Notes: a model not told the origin generated them from the letters alone. Numbered from the stretch's first letter, positions 9,284 to 19,014 are shown. The stretch: 64,000 nucleotides of DNA from an uncultured Alphaproteobacteria bacterium (GCA_943787225.1 CALSLP010000003.1:1-64000), one strand, 5' to 3'. Program-made: numbers and translations.

Positions 9284-10389
9284 ATGTCCATGACCACCTT
9301 CTCCACACCCCTCACCGACGCCCTCGGCATCGACATCCCCAGTCCTGCTCGCCCCCATGGCGGGCGGGCCGACGACGCCTGAGCTGGTTGCGCGCCGTTT
9401 CCGACGCTGGCGGCGTTTGGCCAGTTCGGTGCCGCCTATCTCAGATGGCGAGGCGATCCGCGATATGGCGGGTGAGCTGCAGAGGCCGGACCAATAAGGG
9501 CTTTGGCATCAATCTGTTTATCCCGGAAGACCCGCCGTGACGGACGACGAAATCCGCCGCCGCTACCGCTGCCATTGCCGAATATTTCTGCGCAGTTTGG
9601 CGTCGCGCCGCCGGAGCAGGTCAGCCAATGTCATGCCCGATTTCGACGACCAGATACCGCCGTAATCGAGAGCGGCATCAAGCTTTGCTCGTTTCATCTC
9701 GGTCACGGGCCGCAGCTCGGTGATTGCGGCGATCAAGCGCTGCCGGGATCATCACAGTCGGCCTCGGCGACCTCGGTCGCCGAAGCGCTGGAGGCCGAGG
9801 CCGCCGGGATCGATTTTATCATTGCCCAGGGCTCGGAGGCCGGCGGCCATCGTACGGCACCTGGATCGGCGACTGGCAGGATTCGATGACCGGCACAATG
9901 AGCCTCGTTAGCCAGCTCACCAATGCTGTCTCGACCCCGATTATTGCCGCCGGTGGCATCATGGACGGGCGTGGTCTCGCCGCCGCCCTGGCGCTTGGCG
10001 CCTGCGGGGTGCAGATGGGCACCGCCTTCCTCACCTGCCCCGAAGCCGGGGTGCATCCTGCGTTTCAGCAGGCGTTGCTGGATGTGGATGATGACAGCAC
10101 GGTCATGACCAGGACGTTCTCCGGCCGTCCGGCGCGGGGTCTACGCAATCGCTATATCAGCGAGATGGAAGATTCCGGTGTGCCGGTCCTGCCCTTCCCG
10201 CTGCAAAACACGCTCACGGGCAGCCTGCGGGCGGCTGCGGCCAAGGCCAATGATACTGATTTCATGTCGATGTGGTGTGGACAGGCAGCCGCGCTCAGCC
10301 GGGGGTTACCGGCGGCTGAGCTGATCGAAACAATTGTCGCGGAATATCAGGAAGCGGCGAACTCAGCTTTCCATTCATCCATCGGCTGA
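9284..10389 (+). pseudogene. nitronate monooxygenase family protein, multiply frameshifted
   Basis: FMN-dependent oxidation of alkyl nitronates is the family activity. Frame pieces in order: MSMTTFSTPLTDALGIDIP, LLAPMAGGPTTPELVA, NKGFGINLFIPEDPP, then SVAEALEAEAAGIDFI with QGSEAGGH (flavin and catalytic-His region), then a long intact part with STPIIAAGGIMDGRGLAAAL and ALGACGVQMGTAFL (phosphate-binding part of the FMN site). At least six frame changes lie between 9340 and 9900, while the last 500 bases are clean. The 3' end overlaps the convergent VOC gene by 43 bases. The family call is firm; the state of the gene is not. Confidence 0.75.
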
Positions 10390-10874
10390 TAGGTCGGGTC
10401 GGCGAGGCATTTATCCTCGCAGGCCTTCCAGACTTCCTCATCCGATTTACCGAAATCAATCAGCTGGCGATGCGGCTGCGCGATATACCACGGCGTCGCC
10501 ATATAGACCTCAATCCGGTTGCCTTCAGGGTCGGGAAAATAGACCGACAGCGCCGAGCCATGATCGACCGGTTCAATCCGCTCGATGCCCGCCGCAACGG
10601 CATGGTCATAGGCCTGACGCACTTGCTTGAAATCATCCACCCGGAAAGAAATCTGATTGATGGTCGTGCGGTCGTCTTCCTTGCGGGTCGCGGCCATGAC
10701 GATCTGATGATGTTCTTCAGGGTTACGGCTGAGGAACGCCAGCTCGGCTTTGCCGCCCATCCCGCGATCCGTCACTTTGAAGCCCAGGACATCGGTGTAA
10801 AAACCCACCATCTTGTCGATATCGATGACATCGATCCCAAGATGGCCAAAACTCATTTTCGGTAATTCTGACAT
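10347..10874 (-). CDS. VOC-family protein (glyoxalase/extradiol dioxygenase fold)
   Basis: The 175-residue protein begins MSELPKMSFGHLGIDV (first VOC module, possible metal ligand in GHLGI) and has FYTDVLGFKVTDRG, HHQIVMAA and a second module with NQISFRVDD and YFPDPEGNRIEVY (Glu is the usual last metal ligand). It resembles small ring-cleaving-dioxygenase-like VOC proteins with a C-terminal tail of about 45 residues. The start at 10874 is chosen over an earlier one at 10937 because GGGAGG sits five bases upstream. The substrate cannot be told from sequence. Confidence 0.85.
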   Translation of the reverse strand: MSELPKMSFGHLGIDVIDIDKMVGFYTDVLGFKVTDRGMGGKAELAFLSRNPEEHHQIVMAATRKEDDRTTINQISFRVDDFKQVRQAYDHAVAAGIERIEPVDHGSALSVYFPDPEGNRIEVYMATPWYIAQPHRQLIDFGKSDEEVWKACEDKCLADPTYQPMDEWKAEFAAS

Positions 10875-11179
10875 AGGTGCCTCCCAGCAATTAATTCTTG
10901 AGCGGATTGACCACTCTTGGGGGCCATTCTGCCACAATAAAAAATCCGGTAAATGGAAAGATTATTCCAATATTTTATAGACCACTTGTCTGGATCTATA
11001 TTGAAGAAGGATTTTACTGCCGATCTTTCTTACTTTGTAGAAAGTCCTGCCGTCGCCAGAACCGCTATTCCATTCAGTGCGCAACCGGTCAATCGCACAA
11101 TGCCAACAACGCGTTTACGCAAAATTAGTCAAATGCCGGCACTCTGGAGGGTGTATTCTGACATATGAAAGGCACCGCC

Positions 11180-11419
11180 ATGACCGACAAACAAGCTCCC
11201 GAATACAAACGCCGTCTCAGCGACCACATTGTCGATGCCTTCGATATGGCCTGTCATCAAGGGAATGTCGACGCCGCCAATGGCCTCTATCAGACCCTCG
11301 AAATAGTCCTCACGAACCAAGGTGGTGCCGGTAGTATCGAAAAACGCCAAAACATCGATTTTATTCATGCAGCGGCAGCCAAACTAATGGTCCTTAAAAA
11401 TCAGCAACGCGCCGCCTGA
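11180..11419 (+). CDS. small conserved-looking hypothetical protein
   Basis: About 79 residues starting MTDKQAPEYKRRLSDHIVDAF. The protein is helical and soluble, with no cysteine cluster or membrane segment. ATG at 11180 has AAAGG seven bases upstream; an alternative ATG lies at 11165. A 290-base gap upstream (10875-11164) holds no gene or RNA that I can recognise. The function is unknown. Confidence 0.6.
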   Translation: MTDKQAPEYKRRLSDHIVDAFDMACHQGNVDAANGLYQTLEIVLTNQGGAGSIEKRQNIDFIHAAAAKLMVLKNQQRAA

Positions 11420-11518
11420 TCCTATTTCGGGCTTTGAGCGAAGAGGTCTTTGTGAGGCTCAGAAGCGGACGGAATCTTAGCTTACCGAGCTAACGCCGCG
11501 CTATTGCGACACAGCGAT

Positions 11519-11803
11519 TTAGTTGCCGGTCTTATGCGCGTTTTCAAATTCACTCACGAGGCGATGTTCCTGACCCGGCTTCGGAGTCTTGAAACAGTTT
11601 GGTTTCGCCAAGGTTTTGTAGCAATAAACGGCATCGGGGGGAATTTCCCGGCTTTTTAACCAGCCATCCTCCGTCATCCGCGCTTCGGTCCAGCCGAATT
11701 CGGCACGAAACCTCTCAAGATACGGATTGGAACAGGCAGATATCATCACCGATGCCGCGAGCACTGTCGGCAGTATTAGACGAGATCTTTTACACCCGGC
11801 CAT
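11519..11803 (-). CDS. small lipoprotein of unknown function
   Basis: The 94-residue product has a basic N terminus (MAGCKRSR), a hydrophobic segment (LILPTVLAASVM) and a lipobox ending ISAC near residue 24, so it should be lipidated and anchored in a membrane. The mature part is short and has two cysteines (AVYCYKTLAKPNCFKTP). The family is not recognised. It faces the same way as the asparagine synthase gene downstream of it on the opposite side of an 80-base gap, but nothing ties it to that operon. Confidence 0.65.
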   Translation of the reverse strand: MAGCKRSRLILPTVLAASVMISACSNPYLERFRAEFGWTEARMTEDGWLKSREIPPDAVYCYKTLAKPNCFKTPKPGQEHRLVSEFENAHKTGN

Positions 11804-11885
11804 CGCAAGGGCCTCACTACTAACTCATGAATAATAGCCAGAGTGTAGCCGTTCAGCGTAAATGACCTGTTAACGATTGACGAAA

Positions 11886-13646
11886 TTATCCATCGCCCAA
11901 AACCGCAAAAACATCCCCCACTTCAGAGATGCCTTCGACATGCTGCCGGTGCCAAATGGCATAAAACAACAAGACCCATGCCGCGAATCCAGCACGGCGG
12001 CGATTGCTTTTAAAGATCGCTTCAACGCGATCTGGCCGGCAGAGATCAGCAATCCCAGCCTGGCGTGCAACCAGCGGCCCAAGAATATCGCCTTTACGGA
12101 TAATCCATTCACCAACCGGTACGGTAAAACCGCGTTTACGGGAAAACGGTTTGGCGGCAGGAACAACATCTTCCAACCATTTCCGTAATATCCATTTGCC
12201 GGTACGGCCTTTAACCTTAAGAGCATCCGGCAAACGGAAAATGGCGTTGGCAATCGCAGGGTCAAGCATTGGTGTGCGTCCTTCAACACCATGCGCCATG
12301 AGGCAGCGATCGAGCTTTATCAAAAGATCATGGGGTAGCCAATCCGCGCAATCCGTCGCCTGTGCGATTTGCAATGGACTGCGACCGTCGGCAGCGGCGA
12401 TCGTTTCGCTTGCGGCAAGACCGCTACGCCAATCCCGAGAATCCTCCCGCAGAATATTCATGCCATCCAGCGCACCGCGCGACCGCATGGCCCGTCGATG
12501 GCTCCACCAGGGCCGAATGGCTGACCGGTAGCGGCCATATCCACCGAAGAGTTCATCTCCGCCCTCACCACATAAAACAACCTTTAGGTCCTGCCCTGCG
12601 GTCGCCGCCAGTTTATAGGTTGGTAGCTCAGCATAATCGGCGACCGGGTCATCCATCGCGCGCGTGACGAGAGGGACGGTTGACCAGAAATCCTGTTCGG
12701 TGAAATCCACCTCGATATGTTCCGCTCCCAGTGATTTCGCGATAGCCGCGGCATCGGAGCGTTCATCAGCTGCGTTCGTATCCGAAAAACCAATCGTGAA
12801 TGCCTTGACGGGTTGATCATTCAAACGCGCCATCATCGCCAAGACTGCAGAGGAATCGATTCCACCCGACAGGAACATGCCATAAGGAACATCACTCCGC
12901 TGGTGCACATCCACACTATCCATCAAGGACTGCTCCACCCGCTCGAGCGCCATTGTTTCATCAACATCTTCTGGCGGCCCCGCGGGCAAGGCAGCGCGGT
13001 GAATCCTTCTCGCAATACGGCCCGACTCAATAATCAGGGTTTCACCAGGCAGTACCCGAAATATATTCGACAAAACGGTCTCGCGACCGGTGGAAAACTG
13101 CAACTGCAGCAACTCCTCTGCAGCGTTTCGTCGGACATCAGCGGTAACCAGACCGGAGGCAAGAAGCGCCTGTGGCTCGGAGGCAAAAGCAAAGCCAAAG
13201 GAGCCCTCCGTGTAATACAACTGCTTTATACCAAAAGGATCCCGCGACAGGACAAGACGGCGACTTTCCGGGTCATGTATTGCGATCGCATACATCCCCC
13301 GCAAATGTTCTGCGTAATTTTCACCGTGCTTCGCGTATAGATGCAAGGGAGGCTCACAATCAGACGCCGTCGCAAAGGTGACGTCGGCCATGTCCGCCTT
13401 AAGTTCCCGATAGTTGTAAATTTCCGCGTTGGCAATCAGTGTAATGCCATTGTCCAGACGCAAGGGCTGATCGCCAGTTTCAAGATCGATGATGGCGAGA
13501 CGGCGATGCGCCATGCCAACACTTCCTTCGAAATGCAATCCTTCTCCATCCGGCCCACGATGCGCCAATGCCGTTTGCATCGTTGTGATTGCATCTCGGT
13601 CAGGAGGTGCGCCAGACGCCGTCATTATGCCGTTGATGCCGCACAT
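11886..13646 (-). CDS. asnB: asparagine synthase (glutamine-hydrolysing) homologue in a glycan operon
   Basis: The 586-residue protein starts with MCGI: Cys2 is the glutaminase nucleophile. The N-terminal Ntn domain includes HRGPDGEG and RLAIIDL. The synthetase half carries the ATP loop SGGIDSSAV (near residue 265) and CGEGGDELFGGY. Chemistry: ATP-dependent transfer of glutamine ammonia to a carboxylate. It is the last gene of a coupled operon with three glycosyltransferases, overlapping the upstream one by TGATG. In envelope polysaccharide clusters such homologues often amidate a sugar acid rather than aspartate. That role is inferred from context; plain asparagine synthesis remains possible. 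Confidence 0.88.
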   Translation of the reverse strand: MCGINGIMTASGAPPDRDAITTMQTALAHRGPDGEGLHFEGSVGMAHRRLAIIDLETGDQPLRLDNGITLIANAEIYNYRELKADMADVTFATASDCEPPLHLYAKHGENYAEHLRGMYAIAIHDPESRRLVLSRDPFGIKQLYYTEGSFGFAFASEPQALLASGLVTADVRRNAAEELLQLQFSTGRETVLSNIFRVLPGETLIIESGRIARRIHRAALPAGPPEDVDETMALERVEQSLMDSVDVHQRSDVPYGMFLSGGIDSSAVLAMMARLNDQPVKAFTIGFSDTNAADERSDAAAIAKSLGAEHIEVDFTEQDFWSTVPLVTRAMDDPVADYAELPTYKLAATAGQDLKVVLCGEGGDELFGGYGRYRSAIRPWWSHRRAMRSRGALDGMNILREDSRDWRSGLAASETIAAADGRSPLQIAQATDCADWLPHDLLIKLDRCLMAHGVEGRTPMLDPAIANAIFRLPDALKVKGRTGKWILRKWLEDVVPAAKPFSRKRGFTVPVGEWIIRKGDILGPLVARQAGIADLCRPDRVEAIFKSNRRRAGFAAWVLLFYAIWHRQHVEGISEVGDVFAVLGDG

Positions 13647-14686
13647 CAGCCGATAAGCCTTTCAAACAGATCAAGGTACTGGCCAACGACCTGTTCCTCG
13701 GTAAACGCGTCTTCGTATCTTTTCCGCCCAGCGACTGCAAGCCGCTCCATTAGGGCCGGGTCACCGCGCAGTTTTCTGATGGCGGTCGAAAGCGCCGCCG
13801 CGTCTTCATTTGGCACCATCAATCCGGTTTTAGCGTCTTCAATCAGGGATACCGGTCCTTCACTCGCTGCCGCTATTATAGGTGTGGAATGCAACCAGGC
13901 TTCAATAATGATATTGCCGAAGGGCTCATGTCGCGAAGAACAAATAAAAACATCAGCGGCAGCAAAAAGTGGTGCAGGGTCATCTACCCATCCCAAAAAA
14001 CGAACTCGTTCCGCAATACCAAGCGTAAAGGCTAACGCCTTGAGGTCTTGTTCCAAAGGCCCTGCCCCACCAAGCCAGAGATAGTGATCCGGTAAGTCCT
14101 GCATCGCCTTTAGAAGAACATCAAAGCCCTTGTTTTCGTGAAGTCTGCCAAGCGCCAGCAACAAGGGGGCTTTTTCAGGCGTGTCATATTGCCCCCGGGC
14201 AACCGGCTCCGCGAGTATATCCGGTGCAAAATTTGGGATAACCGATATCTGCTCCGCCGGCCTGCCATGATCATGGTAAAACTTGGCAAGGTCCTTGGTC
14301 GTCACAATCAAATGGTCGCATTTCTGATAATATTTCGGCGCGTAGTAACCACGCGGGGATCCGATATGAACAAACCGTTTTCTATTGTTAGGGCCCTGCT
14401 TTGGTACAAATCGCGTGGGCCTATTCATCCAACTAATGACCACATCTGGACCGAACAACCCAATCTCTCTTTTTATGCTCCGAGGGGTCTTGAAATCCAG
14501 CCAGCCGCCGAACGGGGCCAGAGCAAATTCAACGGACTGCTCTTTCAGCATCATCTCTCTGCTAGATGATGAACGAATAATGAGCCTCTGATCAATTGCT
14601 GTTTTTTGCAACGCAACGACAAGCCTGCCGAAGAAGTTTTCGGCTCCTCCTGCGTCCGCTCCCGCCATGAGATGCATAACACGCAT
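13646..14686 (-). CDS. glycosyltransferase family 4 (GT-B fold)
   Basis: 346 residues. The start MRVMHLMAGADAGGAENFF has the Gly-rich acceptor loop of GT4 enzymes; the C-terminal half has LGRLHENKGFDVLL, WLGGAGPLEQDLK and the EPFGNIIIEAW version of the E-x7-E donor-phosphate motif. A cytoplasmic, probably membrane-peripheral transferase adding a sugar to a lipid-linked glycan or LPS core. It overlaps both neighbours through TGATG stop/start fusions, so the operon is translationally coupled. Donor and acceptor cannot be read from sequence. Confidence 0.9.
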   Translation of the reverse strand: MRVMHLMAGADAGGAENFFGRLVVALQKTAIDQRLIIRSSSSREMMLKEQSVEFALAPFGGWLDFKTPRSIKREIGLFGPDVVISWMNRPTRFVPKQGPNNRKRFVHIGSPRGYYAPKYYQKCDHLIVTTKDLAKFYHDHGRPAEQISVIPNFAPDILAEPVARGQYDTPEKAPLLLALGRLHENKGFDVLLKAMQDLPDHYLWLGGAGPLEQDLKALAFTLGIAERVRFLGWVDDPAPLFAAADVFICSSRHEPFGNIIIEAWLHSTPIIAAASEGPVSLIEDAKTGLMVPNEDAAALSTAIRKLRGDPALMERLAVAGRKRYEDAFTEEQVVGQYLDLFERLIG

Positions 14687-15720
14687 CAGGGAATTAACCG
14701 CTCGAAGGATGATGCGGCATTATCCCAACTTAACTGCCTTTGCGTCTTAAGGGCGGCAGTATTTTGTTGTCGCCAAAGGGTATCATCTTGCAACAAATTG
14801 AGGGCGGCTGTCGCAAACGCCGCGTCGTCATTTCTAACAAACCCGGTGCGATCGTTTTCCACACGTTCAGCGACACAACCAATGTCCTGCACAACAGCAG
14901 GCACACCTGCGGCCTGTGCTTCACCAACAGCGAGACAGAATGTCTCTCCAGGGTCACCCCGATAAAGCAACACTCTGGATTGGGATACCACGTCAACTAA
15001 ATCCTGTTTCGGCACCGGTTCATGGAGAAATACATTACAGCGACGAAGAGAAACAGCCTTATCCAGAATGGGTTGCATCTGTGCCGCGCGTGATGCGCCA
15101 TGGGAACCATAGGTCGCCGCCCCGGAATAAACATGTAGCTCGGCGATGGGCAGTTCTGGATGAATGCGATCACGCCAAAGGTCAAGCAGCCATGACAGGC
15201 CGCGCTGCGGATTAGACGTAAATATCGCCCGTGGCGGAGGAACTTCCGTTTGAGGCTCGACGGATCGAAATTCGTCCGAAATCCCGTAGGGAATGATTCT
15301 ACGCCCACCATCTGGTGCCCATTTCGGATAGCTCTTTGCATGATAGCGTCCCGAAAAAACAATCTGTGGCCGACGACGCCATAACTTTGAGAGGTAGCGG
15401 AACTTTAGCAAATATTGTGCCGGGTTGTGAATCCAGAACACCGCCTGACGAGCTTGAGGTGCCAACAACAGTAATTTGTCACTGCGGTTAGCGATGTAAA
15501 GATCACACTGACCTGGTACGCCGTCAGCCAAAGGGCTCCAGGAGACTCCATCTTTCTCCATCCCAGCTTCACATTTATTTGCCACGGTAACTTTGTGCCC
15601 CCGTTTTGCGAGCGCAACAGCCAAAGACATAAAAGCCGTCTCAGCCCCGCCGAGCGGACCTCGTTCCAGTGAAGAGCCATCGAAAGCGATCCCGTCATCA
15701 GCCATAACGATGTCAGCCAT
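14686..15720 (-). CDS. glycosyltransferase, GT4-like
   Basis: About 344 residues. The N-terminal half contains LERGPLGGAETAFMSLA (acceptor-side GGAE motif). The C-terminal half has FTSNPQRGLSWLLDLW and the donor motif ETFCLAVGEAQ, followed by GVPAVVQDIGC. ATG at 15720 is chosen because GAGGGG precedes it and it overlaps the upstream gene by eight bases; an earlier TTG at 15777 would extend it by 19 residues (including LMICAPKS). It is the middle gene of the coupled glycan operon. Confidence 0.88.
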   Translation of the reverse strand: MADIVMADDGIAFDGSSLERGPLGGAETAFMSLAVALAKRGHKVTVANKCEAGMEKDGVSWSPLADGVPGQCDLYIANRSDKLLLLAPQARQAVFWIHNPAQYLLKFRYLSKLWRRRPQIVFSGRYHAKSYPKWAPDGGRRIIPYGISDEFRSVEPQTEVPPPRAIFTSNPQRGLSWLLDLWRDRIHPELPIAELHVYSGAATYGSHGASRAAQMQPILDKAVSLRRCNVFLHEPVPKQDLVDVVSQSRVLLYRGDPGETFCLAVGEAQAAGVPAVVQDIGCVAERVENDRTGFVRNDDAAFATAALNLLQDDTLWRQQNTAALKTQRQLSWDNAASSFERLIP

Positions 15721-16684
15721 GTCGGCCCCTCGCGATTTCGGCGCACAGATCATGAGCCGCTTGTTCAACGGTCTCAACCGAAAGCCCTCCCATCAAATTC
15801 CCCGCCGATCGATGGTTAAAACTCTCGCTCCCAACCAACTCCGCATAAGCTTCTGATGATTCAACCGCCCTACAGTGTTTCCCCCAAGGCCCATAGCGTA
15901 TGGCCGGGCTTGGGCCAAACAGACCAATTGTAGGTGTTTTCACGGCCGCGGCCATATGCATAAGACCTGAGTCATTGCCAACAAAGAGATCACATTTCGC
16001 AAGACAAGCCGCAACAATAGGCAGCGCTTTTTGACCGACCAAATCGATACATTGAGCCTCAGCGAGTCCTTCAAGGACCGGCTGCGCAAGGGAACGTTCC
16101 TCTTCGGCACCAAATACAGCAATCCGTGCGCCGGGGAAAACACCGTCGTCTCCGATGAGCCGACGTGCCAGTGCGACAAAATTCTGGGCTGGCCAAATCT
16201 TGGGTAACCAATTAGCCGTCACACCCAGTCCAATGACAGGAAACTCCTTTGGGATGATGGCTTCAGCTTCTAGGATGGCCACATCTGATAACCAAAGCTT
16301 GGTATCCGGCGGTGGTGACAGATCAAATAATTTACCGAGTTCGACGACCCGGTGAATAGTGCCGCCCTCGTCATTGGACCTCAACGTCTTGCGACTACGC
16401 GCCCGCAATGTCCACGCAAGAGCTGATGCCCTCAGGTCAACGACAATATCCCAAGACGTCGACATCACTGTCGTCCAAAGCGATACCCAGTGGCCCGCAA
16501 ATCGTTTTTTTTGTACTGCGATAACCCGCTCGACCCCTGGCACCGCTTCAAAGAGCGATGCGGGTAACGGACCGCAAGCGACTGTGAACGACGCGCTGGG
16601 GTATTTCGCGATAAGATGCGAGAGAAGACACGTCGATAAAACGGCATCACCGATACGTGTCGAAGTTACAAATAGGATATTCAT
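15713..16684 (-). CDS. glycosyltransferase family 9 (heptosyltransferase-like)
   Basis: 323 residues with a Rossmann-like start (MNILFVTSTRIGDAVLSTCL, the ADP-heptose LPS heptosyltransferase opening), WDIVVDLRAS in the middle and the C-terminal GT9 signature FVGNDSGLMHMAAA with GLFGPSP. It probably adds a heptose or similar residue to an LPS inner core. It is the first gene of the minus-strand operon; the 160-base divergent gap to ygfZ should contain its promoter, though I see no clear -35/-10 pair. Confidence 0.9.
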   Translation of the reverse strand: MNILFVTSTRIGDAVLSTCLLSHLIAKYPSASFTVACGPLPASLFEAVPGVERVIAVQKKRFAGHWVSLWTTVMSTSWDIVVDLRASALAWTLRARSRKTLRSNDEGGTIHRVVELGKLFDLSPPPDTKLWLSDVAILEAEAIIPKEFPVIGLGVTANWLPKIWPAQNFVALARRLIGDDGVFPGARIAVFGAEEERSLAQPVLEGLAEAQCIDLVGQKALPIVAACLAKCDLFVGNDSGLMHMAAAVKTPTIGLFGPSPAIRYGPWGKHCRAVESSEAYAELVGSESFNHRSAGNLMGGLSVETVEQAAHDLCAEIARGRHG

Positions 16685-16845
16685 GATTTAACCGGGCCCC
16701 TCATCAGCGCGCGCAAACTCACGATTCTGCTGAACGACCTCCTGTTTCTTACCTTCGACACTTGCTAATCAATCACACTGACACCACCATTGGAGAAACG
16801 GGAACTGCTGACAAACGTTCCCACAGCCCCAAGGCAACAACAAAG

Positions 16846-17751
16846 ATGAATGACACTTATTATACAGCTCTAACCGACAGAGGTATCCTTTCGGTATCAG
16901 GCGCTGACAGCTTGACTTTCCTGCAGGGAATTGTCACGAACGATATAGAAAAGGTCGCCGCAAACTGCGCCATTTACGCCGCTATTTTGACTCCGCAAGG
17001 GAAATATCTACACGATTTCTTTGTCGTAAAATTTGGCGATAGCTTTTTGTTGGACTGCCCAGCGAATCAATTCGGTGAATTAACCAAAAGACTGAAGATG
17101 TATCGCCTGCGGGCAAAGGTGGACATTGAAGACCGTAGCGATGACTTCACGATATTCGCGATAACAGGACCAAACACATCCAATTTCGCAGGACTTACTG
17201 AAAATCCAGGAAATGCCACCGACTATGGCGATGGCATAGCTTTTGTCGACCCACGGTTAGTTGAGCTTGGCCTTAGAACGATTCAACCCGCCGCCATCGG
17301 CATTGAGTTTATGAAGGACGCTGGTTTGAGCGCGGGAAACCTGAAAGCCTACAAGGCCTCACAATATTCTTTGGGAGTCCCCGATGGCGAAAATAGTGAA
17401 ATGCTGAAGCAGACGTTTCCATTGGAAATCGGCTTCGATGAACTCAACGCGATATCCTTCGATAAGGGCTGTTATGTTGGACAGGAAGTCACGACGCGGA
17501 TGAAAATCCGTAAACTTGTTAAGAAGCGTCTCGTCCCTGTCACCTTCGCAGGTAAGGCACCGGCACCTGGCTCAACTGTCCAAATTCAGGATAAAGCCGC
17601 TGGCCAGATATTTGCTGGCAATAACGAGAACGGCCTGGCAATGATACGACTGGAAACACTCGATCAAGCTCTTAAGGCGGACTCCGAATTCACTTCTGAA
17701 GAAACCGCGCTCCGTGCAACCAGACCTGCCTGGTTTCAAACTCCAGACTAA
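16846..17751 (+). CDS. ygfZ: folate-binding Fe-S cluster repair protein YgfZ
   Basis: About 301 residues, with the hallmark KGCYVGQE inside FDKGCYVGQEVTTRMK near residue 205, which defines the YgfZ/GcvT-like tetrahydrofolate-binding family that helps build or repair Fe-S clusters. The start MNDTYYTALTDRGI at 16846 matches the usual N terminus; an upstream ATG at 16762 would add 28 residues that look unstructured. It stands alone, divergent from the glycan operon and ending one base from the convergent aldolase gene. Confidence 0.92.
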   Translation: MNDTYYTALTDRGILSVSGADSLTFLQGIVTNDIEKVAANCAIYAAILTPQGKYLHDFFVVKFGDSFLLDCPANQFGELTKRLKMYRLRAKVDIEDRSDDFTIFAITGPNTSNFAGLTENPGNATDYGDGIAFVDPRLVELGLRTIQPAAIGIEFMKDAGLSAGNLKAYKASQYSLGVPDGENSEMLKQTFPLEIGFDELNAISFDKGCYVGQEVTTRMKIRKLVKKRLVPVTFAGKAPAPGSTVQIQDKAAGQIFAGNNENGLAMIRLETLDQALKADSEFTSEETALRATRPAWFQTPD

Positions 17752-18534
17752 TCAGGACTTCAGGGCTTTGCGGATGGCAATCACATCTGCCCCGGCGGCT
17801 TGTTGAAAATAAGAAGCATCCATCCCCGCGATGATAAACCGGGCGCCCAAAGCAGCATATTCTGCTGCCAAGTCCGGATTGTTCCTCACGCCGCCAAGAG
17901 CAAAAATCTTACCATTTTTTTGACAGGCTGCCGCAACCTGCTCACAGGCTTGCCTGACTTTAGGGTGATCCAAAGCACCCGGTACGCCCATCATGGCCGA
18001 CAGGTCCGCCGTACCGACCATCACCATGTCGACACCATCTACTGCCGCAATAGCGTCAGCGTTTTCTACCCCTATCTCCGTCTCGATCATGACCGTTGTC
18101 ATGGTAAGAGCATCCAAACGCTCTCCCGCCTCTTTTTGGGACAAAGCTTCGAACCCAAGATGAATTGTTGACCCAACTGCCGACCGCGCTCCACGAGGCG
18201 GAAACAAACACGCTCCCGCCACAGCCATCGCCTGCATTGCTGTTTCCACATGAGGAAAAATAATACCGCATGCCCCTCCATCCAATAGTCTTGAAGCGAG
18301 TCCGATATCGTCTTGTGGCACACGAACGAAAGGTGTCACGCCAAACCCCGAAGCTGCCATACAGATCGCCGAGGTGTCGTCAGCAGTAATGGGGCTATGT
18401 TCCATATCGACATAAAGCGCATCAAAACCAGCGGTGGCGGCAATTGCACCGACGTCAACTGTTCGAGCCATGCGAACGCATAAACACAATGCGGTGTTTC
18501 CATTCTTGATCAATGCGCTGACAGCATTCGTCAT
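17752..18534 (-). CDS. HpcH/HpaI-family aldolase
   Basis: 260 residues, TIM-barrel class II pyruvate aldolase family (2-keto-3-deoxy acid aldolases such as HpcH, also citrate-lyase-beta-like). Visible are DALYVDMEHSPI (active-site region), GGACGIIFPHVET, VMIETEIGVENAD (metal-binding Glu) and VGTADLSAMMGVPG with ALGGVRNNPD. The usual reaction cleaves a 4-hydroxy-2-keto acid into pyruvate plus an aldehyde, often at the end of aromatic breakdown. It points away from the adjacent remnant of a LigB-type ring-cleaving dioxygenase; the pairing hints at a lost aromatic pathway. Confidence 0.88.
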   Translation of the reverse strand: MTNAVSALIKNGNTALCLCVRMARTVDVGAIAATAGFDALYVDMEHSPITADDTSAICMAASGFGVTPFVRVPQDDIGLASRLLDGGACGIIFPHVETAMQAMAVAGACLFPPRGARSAVGSTIHLGFEALSQKEAGERLDALTMTTVMIETEIGVENADAIAAVDGVDMVMVGTADLSAMMGVPGALDHPKVRQACEQVAAACQKNGKIFALGGVRNNPDLAAEYAALGARFIIAGMDASYFQQAAGADVIAIRKALKS

Positions 18535-18636
18535 TTAACTCTCCGGTTATGAACAATAAACAAAACTTTACTGGCATCTTGCCGTACTTCGTCACAGACA
18601 CCAAACTCGGCATCAAATTACGGACAAGCAACCCTT

Positions 18637-19010
18637 ATGGCCAAAATTGTTATTGGGTTTGGAACCTCCCACAACCCCGCCCTAAATTCATCTTCTGAGT
18701 AATAACGAAAGCTATCGAAGAAACGCCGGAAGACATGCGTATCGGCATTTTGGCGTCCGGAGGATTAAGTCATGTAACAATTGATGAAGAGCTTGACCGA
18801 GACATTCTTAAGGCAATGGCCCGAAAAGATTTGGAAGAGCTTGGTGCACTTCCCATCAACAAGCTGAATTCAGGAAGCTCTGAAATTCGGAATTGGCTCG
18901 TCGTCGCAGGAGCCGTCGAAGAATTAGACCTTGGCTGGCACGACTATCAGCCGTGCTATCGAACAGCTGCGGGCAATGGATGCGGCATGGCGTTTGCGAT
19001 TTGGCGATAA
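18637..19010 (+). pseudogene. LigB-type (class III) extradiol dioxygenase, internally deleted
   Basis: The 5' piece at 18637 reads MAKIVIGFGTSHNPAL, the typical N terminus with the iron-ligand His in TSH, then stops after 21 residues. In another frame the DNA continues at once with VITKAIEETPEDMRIGILASGGLSHV and on to the normal C-terminal end (AAGNGCGMAFAIW). LigB-family subunits are about 270-330 residues, so roughly 150-200 internal residues are missing. This is a genuine deletion remnant rather than a simple reading error. The C-terminal piece could be expressed from ATG at 18735 but would lack most iron ligands. Confidence 0.8.
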
Positions 19011-19014
19011 CGTC

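Noticed and set aside
13341..14084. A 247-codon plus-strand open frame.
   Set aside because: It lies antisense to the asparagine synthase and glycosyltransferase genes, which are strongly supported on the other strand.
11886..16684. A lasso-peptide or beta-lactam-type AsnB cluster.
   Set aside because: The AsnB homologue keeps its Cys2 glutaminase domain, and no precursor peptide, B1/B2 protein or macrocyclase partner is seen; neighbours are glycosyltransferases.
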